Shown piece after piece: positions 28,983-41,806 of a stretch of DNA of 64,000 nucleotides; position 1 is the stretch's first letter; each line of letters begins with the position of its first letter. Both the position numbers and the translations under genes were made by a program. Below the pieces are notes generated by a model. The model was not told the DNA's origin and did not search any database. It saw only the letters and a list, made by a program, of their open reading frames with translations. The stretch is from Mycobacterium attenuatum (GTDB lineage Bacteria; Actinomycetota; Actinomycetes; Mycobacteriales; Mycobacteriaceae). Where the stretch lies: assembly GCF_900566085.1 (NCBI RefSeq), contig NZ_UPHT01000072.1, forward strand, positions 1 through 64,000, in the 5' to 3' direction.

Positions 28983-30691
28983 GTGGAGTCAGCGTAGGCG
29001 TCCGGCGCCGACGTCGGTGGCCGGGTCACCGCAATCTCGGCCGCCGGTACCGGTTCCGCCGTTGTCTGCTGATTAGCTGGGCCGTTTCCGGCCGGCAGCC
29101 CTTGCCACGGCAAGCGGTGGTAGGTCAGTGCCATCAGCACGAGCACGATGATTGCGCTGGCCAGGGTGGCATCAATGATCTGGAACAACGCGAATCGGTC
29201 ACCGTTGGCCGTCGGCCCGAAGATACCGACGATGAGCGTGATGACGATGGCGGCCACCCGAAACCCCGTGCGGGTCGCCCAGGCCGCCATCGGAATGATG
29301 GCCCAGAGCAGATACCAGGGTTGCACGACGGGGAACAGCAGCACCGTGATGCCCAGCGCCACCCCGAGGCCGCCGATCGGGTGCAGGCGGCCGCGGAACA
29401 CCGCCAGCAGCAGCCAGCAGACCATCACCATGATGATCAGCACGCCCATGGCACGCGTCAGCGACAACACCGCGGTGGTGTGGTCCCCCAACCGCAGCAG
29501 AATGCCCACCTGCCCGGTGCCCAGCGCCAGCAGTGTCGGCGGTGACATCCAGCTGCGCACCACGTTGGCGGTGCCCAGGGTGTAAATCCAGCCGAAGCCC
29601 AGCCCGCTGGCCGATCCGACGATGGCCATCACCGACAGCGACAGCGCCGCCATGCCGCCGCCCGCCAGCAGCAGCGCTTTGATCGTGCCGCCGTAGCGGT
29701 ATGCCAGGGCCATCGTGATGAAGCCCAGCGCCAGCAGGGACGGCAGCTTCACCTGCGATGAGAGCGTGATCAGAACTGAGCCGCCGACCAGCATGGTCAG
29801 TGGTTCCCAGTCCGCGCCCGGACGCCAGGATGCGGGCATGAGTCGGGTGGCGCCCGCTAAATCGATGCCACGCAGGGCGATTTCGGCGCCGGTCAGCATC
29901 AACCCGAGCATCAGTGCTTCGTTGTGGATGCCGGCAACCAGATGCATGAACAGCAGGGGATTGGCCGCGCCCAGCCACAGCGCGCTGACCTCGGCCACGC
30001 CACAGCGCCGGGCCAGCCGCGGCGTCGCCCACACGATCATCGCCACGCCGATCAACACGACCAGTCGGTGGCACAGCACGGCGGCGACAATGTTTTCTCC
30101 GGTCAGCGCGGAGATGCCGCGACCGATCCACAAGAAGAGCGGACCGTATGGGGCCGGCGTCTCGCGCCACAGGCTGGGTACCGACAGCGTGAACACGTGG
30201 CCCAGGCCCAGCCCGGATGCCGGGCCGACCCGGTACGGGTCAAGTCCGTCGCGGGAGATCTGGCTTTGGGCCAGGTAAGAGTAAACGTCTTTGCTGTACA
30301 TCGGCGGGGCGGTCAGCAGCGGCAGCATCCACAACAGCAGGGTGCGGTCCAGATCGCCGCGCGACATCTGCCTCTTGCCCAGCGCGAACCGGCCGAGCAT
30401 CAGCCAGGCCAGCGCCATCATGACGGCTCCGGTGGTGGTCATCGTCAGCGACACGGTCTGAATTCGCGACGGCAGGTTGAGCAGCCGGACCCCGAACGTG
30501 GGATCCTGCACCACTGGCCTGGCGCCCGCGCCCAAAGCGCCAATGCCCATCAGAACCGTGCCGGTGGCGCCGAACAGCCGGGTGCGCGCCAGTGCGGTGA
30601 GTTCGGCGGCATTCAACGGCGAGCCCACCGCCTGCTCGTCGCCATGGAGGCTGGCGATCGACGCGCTCAGCGTGTGTTGGCGGGCTGACAT
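28979..30691 (-). CDS. mptB: Alpha-(1,6)-mannosyltransferase of the GT-C type
   Basis: 570 residues from ATG. Polytopic membrane protein of 12 or more helices. The first extracytoplasmic loop bears the GT-C acidic motif in MYSKDVYSYLAQSQ, followed by GLDPYRVGP and PAPYGPLFLWI, typical of MptA/MptB. In the established pathway MptB uses polyprenyl-phosphomannose to start the mannan core of lipomannan and lipoarabinomannan. The position beside sufR matches M. tuberculosis Rv1459c (591 residues), so this protein is slightly shorter. It shares a 125-bp divergent region with sufR. Confidence 0.9.
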   Translation of the reverse strand: MSARQHTLSASIASLHGDEQAVGSPLNAAELTALARTRLFGATGTVLMGIGALGAGARPVVQDPTFGVRLLNLPSRIQTVSLTMTTTGAVMMALAWLMLGRFALGKRQMSRGDLDRTLLLWMLPLLTAPPMYSKDVYSYLAQSQISRDGLDPYRVGPASGLGLGHVFTLSVPSLWRETPAPYGPLFLWIGRGISALTGENIVAAVLCHRLVVLIGVAMIVWATPRLARRCGVAEVSALWLGAANPLLFMHLVAGIHNEALMLGLMLTGAEIALRGIDLAGATRLMPASWRPGADWEPLTMLVGGSVLITLSSQVKLPSLLALGFITMALAYRYGGTIKALLLAGGGMAALSLSVMAIVGSASGLGFGWIYTLGTANVVRSWMSPPTLLALGTGQVGILLRLGDHTTAVLSLTRAMGVLIIMVMVCWLLLAVFRGRLHPIGGLGVALGITVLLFPVVQPWYLLWAIIPMAAWATRTGFRVAAIVITLIVGIFGPTANGDRFALFQIIDATLASAIIVLVLMALTYHRLPWQGLPAGNGPANQQTTAEPVPAAEIAVTRPPTSAPDAYADST

Positions 30692-30803
30692 CTTCAGCAG
30701 CCTAGCCCCGGCGATTCAGGACGGTTGGACGCGCCGCGTTGCGGCGTGCAGAGCCCACAGCCTTTGCACAGGCCATCTCGCTGGACAGCTTCCTTGAATT
30801 ACG

Positions 30804-30820
30804 TCACACTTGTGTTGTGA
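30804..30820 (+). promoter_or_regulatory. Candidate SufR operator overlapping the sufR start codon
   Basis: TCACACT, five bases, TGTGA: an inverted repeat with TCACA (30804-30808) and TGTGA (30816-30820) arms, containing ACACT-N5-TGTGA, the pattern I recall for the mycobacterial SufR box. The right arm covers the GTG start at 30817. A repressor bound here would block a leaderless or short-leader transcript and so autoregulate the suf operon. Confidence 0.55.
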
Positions 30821-31551
30821 AAATCCCGGCAGCTACTGCTGCTGTGCCAGCCGCAGTTCCCGACGGTCATACCCGTCGCGCCATTGTGCGCTTGCTGCTG
30901 GAGTCCGGATCGATCACCGCCAGCGAGATCGGCGATCGGTTGGGGCTGTCGGCCGCCGGCGTACGCCGTCATCTTGACGCGCTCATCGAAGCTGGCGACG
31001 CGGAATCCGTCAACGCCGCGCCGTGGCAGCAGGCGGGACGGGGACGGCCCGCCAAGCGTTATCGGTTGACCGGGGGGGGCCGGGCCAAGCTGGACCACTC
31101 ATACGACGACTTGGCGTCGGCGGCGATGCGCCAACTGCGGGAGATCGGCGGCGAAGACGCGGTGCGGACGTTTGCGCGACGACGCATCGACGCGATCCTG
31201 GCCGACGTCGCCCCGGCGGACAGCCACGCCGACGATGTGGTGGAAGCCGCCGCGGAGCGTATCGCCGACGCGTTGACCAAAGCCGGTTACGTCGCCACCA
31301 CCACCCGGGTGGGTGGGCCGATCCATGGTGTGCAAATCTGCCAGCATCACTGCCCGGTGGCCCATGTCGCCGAGGAGTTCCCGGAATTGTGCGAAGCCGA
31401 GCAGCAGGCCATGGCCGAAGTGCTCGGAACCCACGTGCAGCGGTTGGCGACCATCGTCAACGGCGACTGTGCCTGCACCACCCACGTGCCTTTAACCCCG
31501 GCGCCCAGCCCGCGCCGCGACACTACGAGCATCGAAGGAGCGTCGATATGA
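30817..31551 (+). CDS. sufR: Iron-sulfur-dependent repressor of the suf operon
   Basis: 244 residues from GTG at 30817. An ATG at 30739 is possible (270 residues), but it would place the operator-like repeat inside the coding region. N-terminal winged helix-turn-helix ([20 protein letters not shown], then [15 protein letters not shown]) and a C-terminal cluster domain with Cys175, Cys179, Cys192 and Cys220 (ICQHHC, PELCEA, DCAC), the spacing of cluster-binding SufR proteins. It represses suf transcription when its cluster is present. Its stop overlaps the sufB ATG (ATGA) and it is divergent from mptB. Confidence 0.92.
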   Translation: MKIPAATAAVPAAVPDGHTRRAIVRLLLESGSITASEIGDRLGLSAAGVRRHLDALIEAGDAESVNAAPWQQAGRGRPAKRYRLTGGGRAKLDHSYDDLASAAMRQLREIGGEDAVRTFARRRIDAILADVAPADSHADDVVEAAAERIADALTKAGYVATTTRVGGPIHGVQICQHHCPVAHVAEEFPELCEAEQQAMAEVLGTHVQRLATIVNGDCACTTHVPLTPAPSPRRDTTSIEGASI

Positions 31552-34124
31552 CCCTCGAGGCCAGCAAGACCGCTGCCGAGCCGCTGACCCAGGCGGAGGC
31601 CATTGCTTCGCTGAGCCGCTACGGCTACGGCTGGGTCGACTCCGATGTCGCCGGCGCCAGCGCTCAGCGCGGGCTGTCGGAGGCGGTGGTTCGCGACATC
31701 TCGGCGAAGAAGAACGAGCCCGAGTGGATGCTGCAGAACCGGCTGAAGGCGCTGCGCATCTTCGAGCGCAAGCCGATGCCGCGCTGGGGCTCCAACCTCG
31801 AGGGCATCGACTTCGACAACATCAAGTACTTCGTGCGATCGACAGAAAAGCAGGCGGCCAGCTGGGACGATTTGCCAGAGGACATCAAAAATACATACGA
31901 CCGGCTGGGCATCCCCGAGGCGGAAAAGCAGCGCCTCGTCGCCGGCGTGGCGGCTCAGTATGAGTGTTTGGCCGGCGAGACTTTGGTGTGGACCGCCAAC
32001 CGCGGGCAGGTCCCGATCAAAGAGATCGAGTTCGGAGACCGGGTGTTCTCCTACGACGAACGTGCCGAGCGGTTCGTCGTCGCGCCGGTCAAGGCGTCAG
32101 CGCAGACCGATACCCGGTTGACGTATGAGGTGAAAACCACCCGGCGCAGTGTACGGGCAACCGACAACCACCCGATGCTGGTATTGCGCGACGAACGCAA
32201 GGAGGGTCGCCAGCGCGCCCGGTATGCGCGACGTTGGGTCACCGTGGGGGAGATCAAGCCAGGCGACTTCATCGCAGTGCCCCGGGCGGTCCCGAATTTC
32301 GGTGTCGCGGAAAAGCTTCCGAGTGTCGCAGGCTTGACCACTCCCGCGGCCAGCTCAGCCGATCTGATGTGGCTGTTGGGGCTCTATGTCGGCGACGGCA
32401 ATCTGCACTTGTCGACGAAGACGTACTGCGTTCAATTCGCAATCCCGGCAACCGATCGCGAGCTTCGCGCCGAGTTGGCCAGGGTCATCAAGGATCTGTT
32501 CGGGTTGCGCTGTATCGAAGCCGACGAGTACCGGGTGGATGTCAACTCCAAGGCGCTGACCGAGTGGATCGTTGCGCTGGGCTTCGGCGGACTGTCGCTG
32601 ACCAAGCGGGTACCGGACTGGGTGTATGGCCTGCCAGTCGACCAGCGGCTCGCGTTCCTCGGCGGATGGGTTGACGCCGACGGTTACGTGTCCCCGGACA
32701 AGAGCGGTTCGATCATGCTGACCTGTGCCAATCAAGCACTTATCGGTCAAGCGCGGGAATTGGCGGAACTGGCGGGGTTGCGGGCAGGCGGCCCCTGGCC
32801 GTTCACCCAGCCATATCGGCACGCGCCCGAGCGCATGCAGATCGCTTGGCGCCTAGGCATTTCCGGCGAGTTCGAGCGGCTCGGATGTCGCAATCCGAAG
32901 CGAACCGGGCGTTTCGGCCGCCGCCGCTTCAGGCATTCATCCAACAGTTCGCACGGGACGACCATCCGTGTGCACTGCAACGACTGGCTTGGCTTCGAGC
33001 GGGTCAAGTCGGTCGAGCCGTACGATGTCGAACCGGTGTACGACCTCGAGGTCGACGGTCCGCACAATTTCATCGCCGAAGGCCTAGTGGTACACAACTC
33101 GGAGGTTGTTTACCACCAGATCCGCGAGGACCTGGAGGCCCAGGGCGTCATTTTCCTCGACACGGACACCGGTCTGCGGGAACACCCCGATCTGTTCAAG
33201 CAGTATTTCGGTACCGTTATCCCGGCCGGGGACAACAAGTTTTCCGCGCTGAATACAGCGGTGTGGAGTGGTGGATCCTTCATCTACGTCCCGCCCGGCG
33301 TGCACGTCGACATTCCGCTGCAGGCTTACTTCCGGATCAATACCGAGAACATGGGCCAGTTCGAGCGAACACTGATCATAGTCGATGAGAACGCTTACGT
33401 TCACTACGTCGAAGGGTGCACTGCGCCGATCTACAAGTCGGATTCGTTGCACTCGGCGGTGGTGGAGATCGTCGTAAAGCCTGGTGGCCGTTGCCGTTAC
33501 ACCACCATCCAGAACTGGTCGAACAACGTCTACAACCTGGTCACCAAGCGGGCCCGGGCCGAGGCCGGCGCCACCATGGAGTGGGTCGACGGCAACATCG
33601 GATCCAAGGTGACCATGAAATATCCGGCGGTCTGGATGACCGGTGAACACGCCAAAGGCGAAGTGCTGTCGGTGGCGTTCGCCGGCGAAGACCAGCACCA
33701 GGACACCGGTGCCAAGATGCTGCATCTGGCGCCCAACACGTCGAGCAACATCGTGTCGAAGTCGGTAGCGCGCGGCGGCGGCCGCACCTCCTACCGAGGC
33801 CTCGTCCAGGTAAACAAGGGCGCGCACGGTTCCAAATCGAGCGTGAAATGCGATGCGCTGCTGGTCGATACGATCAGCCGCAGCGACACCTACCCCTACG
33901 TCGACATCCGCGAGGACGACGTCACGATGGGCCATGAGGCCACCGTGTCCAAGGTCAGTGAGAACCAGCTGTTCTACCTAATGAGCCGCGGGATGACCGA
34001 GGACGAGGCCATGGCGATGGTGGTGCGCGGCTTCGTCGAGCCGATCGCCAAGGAACTGCCGATGGAGTATGCGCTGGAGCTCAACCGGCTGATCGAGCTG
34101 CAGATGGAGGGCTCCGTAGGATGA
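31548..34124 (+). CDS. sufB: Fe-S cluster scaffold protein SufB, intein-containing precursor
   Basis: 858 residues: N-extein 1-139, intein 140-517, C-extein 518-858. The mature 480-residue extein is the beta-helix SufB that builds Fe-S clusters as a SufBCD complex. The conserved core [20 protein letters not shown] is uninterrupted in the C-extein. GAAGGAG lies upstream of the ATG, which overlaps the sufR stop. Because the intein sits before the region required for the scaffold, splicing must precede Fe-S assembly, making it a possible control point. Confidence 0.96.
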   Translation: MTLEASKTAAEPLTQAEAIASLSRYGYGWVDSDVAGASAQRGLSEAVVRDISAKKNEPEWMLQNRLKALRIFERKPMPRWGSNLEGIDFDNIKYFVRSTEKQAASWDDLPEDIKNTYDRLGIPEAEKQRLVAGVAAQYECLAGETLVWTANRGQVPIKEIEFGDRVFSYDERAERFVVAPVKASAQTDTRLTYEVKTTRRSVRATDNHPMLVLRDERKEGRQRARYARRWVTVGEIKPGDFIAVPRAVPNFGVAEKLPSVAGLTTPAASSADLMWLLGLYVGDGNLHLSTKTYCVQFAIPATDRELRAELARVIKDLFGLRCIEADEYRVDVNSKALTEWIVALGFGGLSLTKRVPDWVYGLPVDQRLAFLGGWVDADGYVSPDKSGSIMLTCANQALIGQARELAELAGLRAGGPWPFTQPYRHAPERMQIAWRLGISGEFERLGCRNPKRTGRFGRRRFRHSSNSSHGTTIRVHCNDWLGFERVKSVEPYDVEPVYDLEVDGPHNFIAEGLVVHNSEVVYHQIREDLEAQGVIFLDTDTGLREHPDLFKQYFGTVIPAGDNKFSALNTAVWSGGSFIYVPPGVHVDIPLQAYFRINTENMGQFERTLIIVDENAYVHYVEGCTAPIYKSDSLHSAVVEIVVKPGGRCRYTTIQNWSNNVYNLVTKRARAEAGATMEWVDGNIGSKVTMKYPAVWMTGEHAKGEVLSVAFAGEDQHQDTGAKMLHLAPNTSSNIVSKSVARGGGRTSYRGLVQVNKGAHGSKSSVKCDALLVDTISRSDTYPYVDIREDDVTMGHEATVSKVSENQLFYLMSRGMTEDEAMAMVVRGFVEPIAKELPMEYALELNRLIELQMEGSVG
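31965..33098 (+). other. SufB intein with LAGLIDADG homing endonuclease domain
   Basis: 378 residues. Splice junctions are [14 protein letters not shown] at the N side and [12 protein letters not shown] at the C side: nucleophile Cys1, penultimate His and terminal Asn, +1 Ser. Block B is ATDNHPML, block [12 protein letters not shown]. Two LAGLIDADG motifs are intact, [10 protein letters not shown] at intein residues 137-146 (acidic residue Asp144) and [10 protein letters not shown] at about 230-239 (Asp237), so the endonuclease may be active. All splicing residues are present. Confidence 0.95.
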
Positions 34125-34131
34125 GAATCGA

Positions 34132-35282
34132 ATGACCGCCACCTTGAACAAGGGCGAGCTGTTCTCGTCCTTCGACGTCGACGCCTTCGAGGTTCCGCAC
34201 GGCCGCGACGAGCTTTGGCGGTTCACCCCGCTGAAGCGGTTGCGCGGCCTGCACGACGGCTCCGCGCCAGCCACCGGCAATGCGGAGATCAGCGTCAGCG
34301 GCCCGACGGGCCTCACCGTGGAGACGGTGCGCCGCGGTGACGAGCGGCTCGGCCAAGGCGGTGTTCCCGCTGACCGCGTTGCAGCTCAAGCCTTTTCGTC
34401 GTTCAACTCGGCGACGCTGGTCACGGTAGGACGTGACACGCAAATTGCCGAGCCGGTGAACATCACCGTGACCGGCCCGGGCGAGGGCGCAGCTGCCTAC
34501 GGACATCTGCAGATCCGTGTCGAGGAGCTCGGCGAGGCCGTCGTCATCATCGACCACCGGGGGAGCGGAACTTACGCGGAAAACGTCGAATTCGTGGTCG
34601 CCGATGCCGCTCGGCTTACCGTGGTGTGGATCGCCGACTGGGCCGACGACACCGTTCATCTCAGCGCACACCACGCCCGGCTCGGCAAGGACGCCGTGCT
34701 ACGGCACGTCGCCGTCATGCTGGGCGGGGAGGTGTTGCGGATGTCGGCCAACGTGCGCTTCGATGCCCCGGGCGGCGATGCCGAGCTGCTGGGGCTGTAC
34801 TTCGCCGACGACGGCCAGCACCTGGAATCGCGGCTGCTGGTCGACCACGCTCGCCCTGACTGCAAGTCGAACGTGCTGTACAAGGGTGCGCTGCAAGGAG
34901 ATCCGGCGTCGTCGCTGCCCGACGCGCACACCGTGTGGGTGGGTGACGTGTTGATCCGTGCCGAGGCAACCGGCACCGATACCTTCGAGGTCAACCGCAA
35001 CCTGGTGCTCACCGACGGAGCGCGCGCGGACTCGGTGCCCAATCTCGAAATTGAAACCGGCGAGATCGCCGGCGCCGGGCACGCCAGCGCCACCGGACGT
35101 TTCGACGACGAGCAGCTGTTCTACTTGCGCTCTCGCGGCATTCCGGAAGAGCAGGCCCGCCGCCTGGTGATCCGCGGATTCTTCGGCGAGATCATCTCCA
35201 AGATCGCGGTGCCAGAGGTACGCGAACGGTTGACCGCAGCCATTGAACACGAACTGGAACTCACGGAAAAGACAACAGCCTG

Positions 35283-35283
<1 letters not shown>
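34132..35283 (+). CDS. sufD: Fe-S cluster assembly protein SufD
   Basis: 383 residues from ATG, seven bases after the sufB stop. A SufB paralogue and partner in SufBC2D. The family N-terminus appears in VPHGRDELWRFTPLKRLRGL. The beta-helix region ends with the characteristic TFEVNRNLVLTDGARADSVP, then GHASATGRFDDEQLFYLRSRG and the helical tail IPEEQARRLVIRGFFGEI. The stop shares one base with the sufC ATG (TGATG). Confidence 0.95.
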
Positions 35284-37780
<2,497 letters not shown>

Positions 37781-37788
<8 letters not shown>

Positions 37789-38128
37789 AACCGCCGCTCC
37801 CAACGAAGAATTGATCGCCGATCTCGAGGAGGCGATGCGCGACGTCGTCGACCCGGAGTTGGGGATTAACGTCGTCGACCTGGGCCTGGTCTACGGGCTG
37901 GACGTGGCGGACGGCGACGAAGGAACCGTCGCGCTGATCGACATGACCTTGACCTCGGCGGCGTGCCCACTGACCGATGTCATCGAGGATCAGTCGCGCA
38001 GCGCACTGGTCGGCAGCGGTCTGGTCGACGAGATCCGGATCAACTGGGTGTGGAACCCGCCGTGGGGTCCGGACAAGATCACCGACGACGGCCGCGAACA
38101 ACTGCGCGCGCTCGGCTTCACCGTCTGA
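37781..38128 (+). CDS. sufT: MIP18/DUF59-family Fe-S maturation protein SufT
   Basis: 115 residues from ATG at 37781, identical in length to M. tuberculosis Rv1466. Small Fe-S maturation factor of the MIP18 (DUF59) family. The family motif VVDPELGINVVDLGLVYGL is near residue 22, and TSAACPLTDVIEDQ contains the conserved cysteine. It is the last gene of the suf operon, and its end lies eight bases from the convergent fmdA stop. Confidence 0.92.
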
Positions 38129-38136
38129 TTCCCCGG

Positions 38137-39396
38137 TCAACCGGCGAAGCTGGCCCGCGGCGCCCCCATGCCGGGGTCGATCCGATGTGGTCCAGAAGCT
38201 GAGGGCGTCACCGGAAAGTCGAATATCGCAGTCGGAATGTACACGGTGGCACACGAATTGGGAATATCGACCACTCCGGACAGGCGTCCTTCGATGGGTG
38301 CCGACCCGAGCAACAGATAAGCCTGCTCGGGGCTATAGCCGAACTTTGTCAGGTAGTCGATCGCATGCAGGCAGGCGCGCTGGTAGGCGAGATCGGAATC
38401 CAGGTAGCGCTGTTCGCCGTCCAGGGTCACCGACGTTCCCGAGAAGGCGATCCATTCCGAATATTGCGGGGCGACATTGCCGGGCATGAAGATGGCGTTC
38501 TCATAGACGCCGTAGGTCTGCATGCCACCTTTGATCACATCCACCTGCACATCAATGAAGCCGCCCATTTCGATAGCTCCGCAGAAAGTGATCTCGCCGT
38601 CGCCCTGGGAGAAGTGCAGATCACCGAACGACAGATTGGCGCCGGGTACGAACACCGGATAAAACACCCGGGTGCCTTTGGTGAGGTTCTTGATGTCCTG
38701 GTTGCCGCCGTTTTCGCGGGGTGGGGCGGTGCGCGCAGCCTCGGCCGCGACCCGAGCGAACTCGTCACCTGTCAGGGCACCCAGAATGGCGCCGTCGGGC
38801 TCCGGCGGTAGGGCAAGTGGTGGCACCCGGCCGGGATCCGTCGCGATGAGCGCCCCCTCGCGCCGGTTCCATTTCGCCAGCAACTGTGCGGACGGGGCCG
38901 TCCCCATGAGGCCCGGATGCACGATGCCGGTGTACTTGACGCCCGGAATGTGTCGCGAGGTCGCGGTTTGCCCGGCGAAGTCCCAGATCGCTTTGTAAGC
39001 GTCGGGAAATTGATCGGTGAGAAACCCGCCGCCGTTGCGCTTGGCGAATATCCCGGTATAGCCCCAGCCCTGTCCGGCAAGCGGGCCTGAGTCCTCCTGC
39101 GGGATGGGCCCGATATCCAGGATGTCCACGATCAGCAGGTCACCCGGCTCGGCGCCATCGACCGCGAACGGTCCGGACAGGCAGTGCACATTCTGCAGGG
39201 GAGCGTTGAGGATGTCTTCGGCCGAATCGTCGTTGTGGATGGCGCCGTCAAACCATTCCCGGCAGTGTGCGCGGAACGTGTCGCCGCGCTTGACGGTGAC
39301 GACCGGAGGAATATCAGGATGCCAGCGATTGTGGCCGACAATGTATTGGTCGTTGAATTTCTTGGCCGAATCCAACGGGAACAGTAATTCAGGCAC
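38137..39396 (-). CDS. fmdA: Formamidase/acetamidase (FmdA_AmdA family)
   Basis: 419 residues from GTG at 39396. Hydrolyses formamide or short amides to ammonia and the acid, supplying nitrogen. Family features: VGHNRWHPDIPPV near the N-terminus, AEPGDLLIVDILDI, GIVHPGLMGTAPS, FPVFVPGANLSFGDLHFSQGD-type core and CGAIEMGGFIDVQVDVIKGG. The length agrees with FmdA (about 407). It is divergent from an FmdB-type zinc ribbon gene. The pair sits between sufT and fadE15, which are adjacent in M. tuberculosis, so it is an accessory insertion or was lost there. Formamide versus acetamide cannot be told from sequence. Confidence 0.88.
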   Translation of the reverse strand: MPELLFPLDSAKKFNDQYIVGHNRWHPDIPPVVTVKRGDTFRAHCREWFDGAIHNDDSAEDILNAPLQNVHCLSGPFAVDGAEPGDLLIVDILDIGPIPQEDSGPLAGQGWGYTGIFAKRNGGGFLTDQFPDAYKAIWDFAGQTATSRHIPGVKYTGIVHPGLMGTAPSAQLLAKWNRREGALIATDPGRVPPLALPPEPDGAILGALTGDEFARVAAEAARTAPPRENGGNQDIKNLTKGTRVFYPVFVPGANLSFGDLHFSQGDGEITFCGAIEMGGFIDVQVDVIKGGMQTYGVYENAIFMPGNVAPQYSEWIAFSGTSVTLDGEQRYLDSDLAYQRACLHAIDYLTKFGYSPEQAYLLLGSAPIEGRLSGVVDIPNSCATVYIPTAIFDFPVTPSASGPHRIDPGMGAPRASFAG

Positions 39397-39522
39397 GTGG
39401 CACTCGCAGCACGTGACGACCTTTGCAGCCCAACTTGGCCGGCGACTGTGTTGGCGCTGATGATCTCCTGCAAAGCGCCCACCACAACACCGGCAGCGCG
39501 CTACGTGCCGTCGGCGCCGATT

Positions 39523-39528
39523 TATAGT
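39523..39528 (+). promoter_or_regulatory. -10 element of a probable leaderless fmdB promoter
   Basis: TATAGT ends seven bases before the fmdB GTG at 39536, a spacing that would put the transcription start at or beside the start codon, as in leaderless mycobacterial mRNAs. No clear -35 and no Shine-Dalgarno sequence are seen. Confidence 0.45.
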
Positions 39529-39535
39529 CGATGGC

Positions 39536-39823
39536 GTGCCGACCTATGTATTTCGTTGCGGGCAGGGTTGTCCGAAGTTCGTCGAGCGGCACCCGATGGC
39601 GGCAGTGCCCGACAATGCCGAGTGCCCACAGTGCGCTTGCGTGGCCAGACGGATTCCCGCTGTCCCGATGGTCGGCATCGGCCGCACCGCCGCGATGCGG
39701 CTCCATGACCGTACCCGTGCCACCGCTGATTCGCCGCAGGTGGTCAGCACGCCGCCTCCTGCCAGAAGTGGCAGGTCGCAGATGGCCGTGAACCCGCTGC
39801 ACCGCGGTCTGCCCCGGCCGTAG
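39536..39823 (+). CDS. fmdB: FmdB-family zinc ribbon regulator
   Basis: 95 residues from GTG. Starts with the family signature MPTYVFRC. A zinc ribbon is formed by Cys8 and Cys12 (C-x3-C rather than the usual C-x2-C) and the CPQC pair near residue 30, followed by a Pro/Arg-rich tail. FmdB was defined as a regulator of formamidase expression in Methylophilus. Divergence from fmdA here supports that role, though many FmdB proteins have no known function. Confidence 0.82.
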   Translation: MPTYVFRCGQGCPKFVERHPMAAVPDNAECPQCACVARRIPAVPMVGIGRTAAMRLHDRTRATADSPQVVSTPPPARSGRSQMAVNPLHRGLPRP

Positions 39824-39852
39824 CCGGGCGCCGGCGTGGATGCCGGCGCCCG

Positions 39853-41682
39853 TCAGAAGGCGGCTTCGGGCATGCGCATGATCTCGTCGTCGACGGAGTC
39901 GATGACGGCACGCACCCCGGACAGCTTCGGCAGGATGTTCTTGGCGAAGAAACCCGAAACCGCGACCTTGCCTCGATAGAACGCCTCGTCGTCCTTGGAA
40001 GGTCCGGTGGCCAACGCCGCATGGGCGACACCGGCTTGGACCAGCAGCCGCCAGCCGATGAGCAGGTCGCCGACGGCCAGCAGGTATCGCACCGACGCGA
40101 GCCCGACCTTGTAGATGTCTGTCGGGTGCTGCGCGGCCGACATCAGGTATGTGGTCAGCGCGCCCGTCATTGCGGTGACCTCATCGAGTGCGGTCTGCAG
40201 CAGCGCCGCTTGCGGTTTCAGCGCTTCGTCGATGTTGTCGATGGTCTGGGTTATCTGAGCCGTCACGAACTGCAGGGCATTGCCGTGGTCGCGCACGATC
40301 TTGCGGAAGAAGAAGTCCAGCGCCTGGATGGCGGTGGTGCCCTCGTAGAGCGAATCGATCTTCGCGTCGCGGATGTATTGCTCGATGGGATAGTCGGTCA
40401 AGAATCCCGAGCCGCCCAGGGTCTGCAACGACTCGGTCAGCAGTTCGTAGGCCCGTTCCGAGCCGACTCCTTTCACCACCGGCAGCAGTAGATCGTCCAC
40501 GCGGTGCGCCATGTCCGGGGCGGCGCCCGAAACATGTTGCGCCACAGCGTTGTCCTGGTGCGCGGCGGCATAGAGATACAGCGCCCGCAGTCCCTCGGCG
40601 TACGCCTTCTGCGTCATCAGGCTGCGACGCACGTCGGGGTGGCGCATGATGGTGACGCGAGGCGCGGTCTTGTCGGTCATCTGGGTCAGGTCCGCGCCCT
40701 GCACCCGCTCTTTGGCGTAGGCGAGTGCGTTGAGGTAGCCGGTGGACAGCGTGCCCGTGGACTTGACGCCGATCGTCATGCGAGCGTGCTCGATCACGGT
40801 GAACATCTGCGCGATCCCGTTGTGCACTCCACCGACCAGATAGCCGACCGCGGGCACATCGGTGGCTCCGAAAGTCAACTCACACGTCGGGGAGGACTTC
40901 AGGCCCATCTTGTGTTCCAGGCCCGTGACGTAAACGCCGTTCCGCGGGCCGAGTTCACCGGTGTCCGGGTCGAAAAGGTAGTTGGGCACATAGAACAGGC
41001 TCAGCCCTTTGGTCCCCGGGCCGGCGCCTTCCGGGCGGGCAAGTACCAGATGGAAGATGTTCTCGGCCGTGTCGCCCACGTCACCGCCGGAGATGAACCG
41101 CTTGACGCCCTCGATGTGCCAGCTGCCATCGGGCTGTTCGACGGCCTTGGTCCGGCCGGCGCCGACGTCGGAGCCGGCATCGGGCTCGGTGAGCACCATG
41201 GTGGCCTGCCAACCGCGTTCGACACCCATCGCCGCCCACTGCCGCTGCTGCTCGTCGCCCTCGACGTACAGGGACTGCGACAGCGTCGGGCCCAGGTTGT
41301 AGAAGGCCGCAGAAGGGTTGGCGCAGTAAATCATTTCGTTGACTGCCCACACCAGCGGTGCGGGCGCGGGCATGCCGCCGATCTCCTCGGCCAGACCCAG
41401 ACGCCACCACTCCGCGTCCTTGATCGCTTGCACCGTTTTGACCAACTCGTCGGGCACGCTGATGGAGTGGGTGGCCGGGTCGAAGACGGGCGGGTTGCGG
41501 TCGGCGTAGGCGAAGGTCTCGGCGACCGGTCCTTCGGCCAGACGGGCCGCTTCGGCCAGGATGGTGCGCACCGTGTCGGCGTCGAGCTCGCTATAACGCC
41601 CGGTGCCGAGCACGGCGCCCACCTCAAGGACCTCGAAGAGGTTGAACTCGAGATCGCGGACGTTGGCGATGTAGTGGCCCAA
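39853..41682 (-). CDS. fadE15: Acyl-CoA dehydrogenase FadE15-like
   Basis: 609 residues from TTG at 41682, preceded by AAGGGA; this start gives [18 protein letters not shown], as in the 609-residue M. tuberculosis protein. An upstream in-frame start at 41766 lacks homology. FAD-dependent alpha,beta-dehydrogenation of acyl-CoA. The FAD/substrate loop [30 protein letters not shown], and the catalytic glutamate region [16 protein letters not shown] are intact. The long C-terminal domain is that of the ACAD10/DUF1974-like larger family members. Physiological substrate unknown. Confidence 0.92.
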   Translation of the reverse strand: MGHYIANVRDLEFNLFEVLEVGAVLGTGRYSELDADTVRTILAEAARLAEGPVAETFAYADRNPPVFDPATHSISVPDELVKTVQAIKDAEWWRLGLAEEIGGMPAPAPLVWAVNEMIYCANPSAAFYNLGPTLSQSLYVEGDEQQRQWAAMGVERGWQATMVLTEPDAGSDVGAGRTKAVEQPDGSWHIEGVKRFISGGDVGDTAENIFHLVLARPEGAGPGTKGLSLFYVPNYLFDPDTGELGPRNGVYVTGLEHKMGLKSSPTCELTFGATDVPAVGYLVGGVHNGIAQMFTVIEHARMTIGVKSTGTLSTGYLNALAYAKERVQGADLTQMTDKTAPRVTIMRHPDVRRSLMTQKAYAEGLRALYLYAAAHQDNAVAQHVSGAAPDMAHRVDDLLLPVVKGVGSERAYELLTESLQTLGGSGFLTDYPIEQYIRDAKIDSLYEGTTAIQALDFFFRKIVRDHGNALQFVTAQITQTIDNIDEALKPQAALLQTALDEVTAMTGALTTYLMSAAQHPTDIYKVGLASVRYLLAVGDLLIGWRLLVQAGVAHAALATGPSKDDEAFYRGKVAVSGFFAKNILPKLSGVRAVIDSVDDEIMRMPEAAF

Positions 41683-41806
41683 TGCGGTTCCCTTCACGTC
41701 GGCTGCTCGACCCTTGGCCGGGCCGTGATCCGGCCCAGTTTCCACGAGCGAGGAAAACGTACGCAACCGTAACCAGCGGCACGGCGCGCTGACCTGCCGC
41801 TACGGA

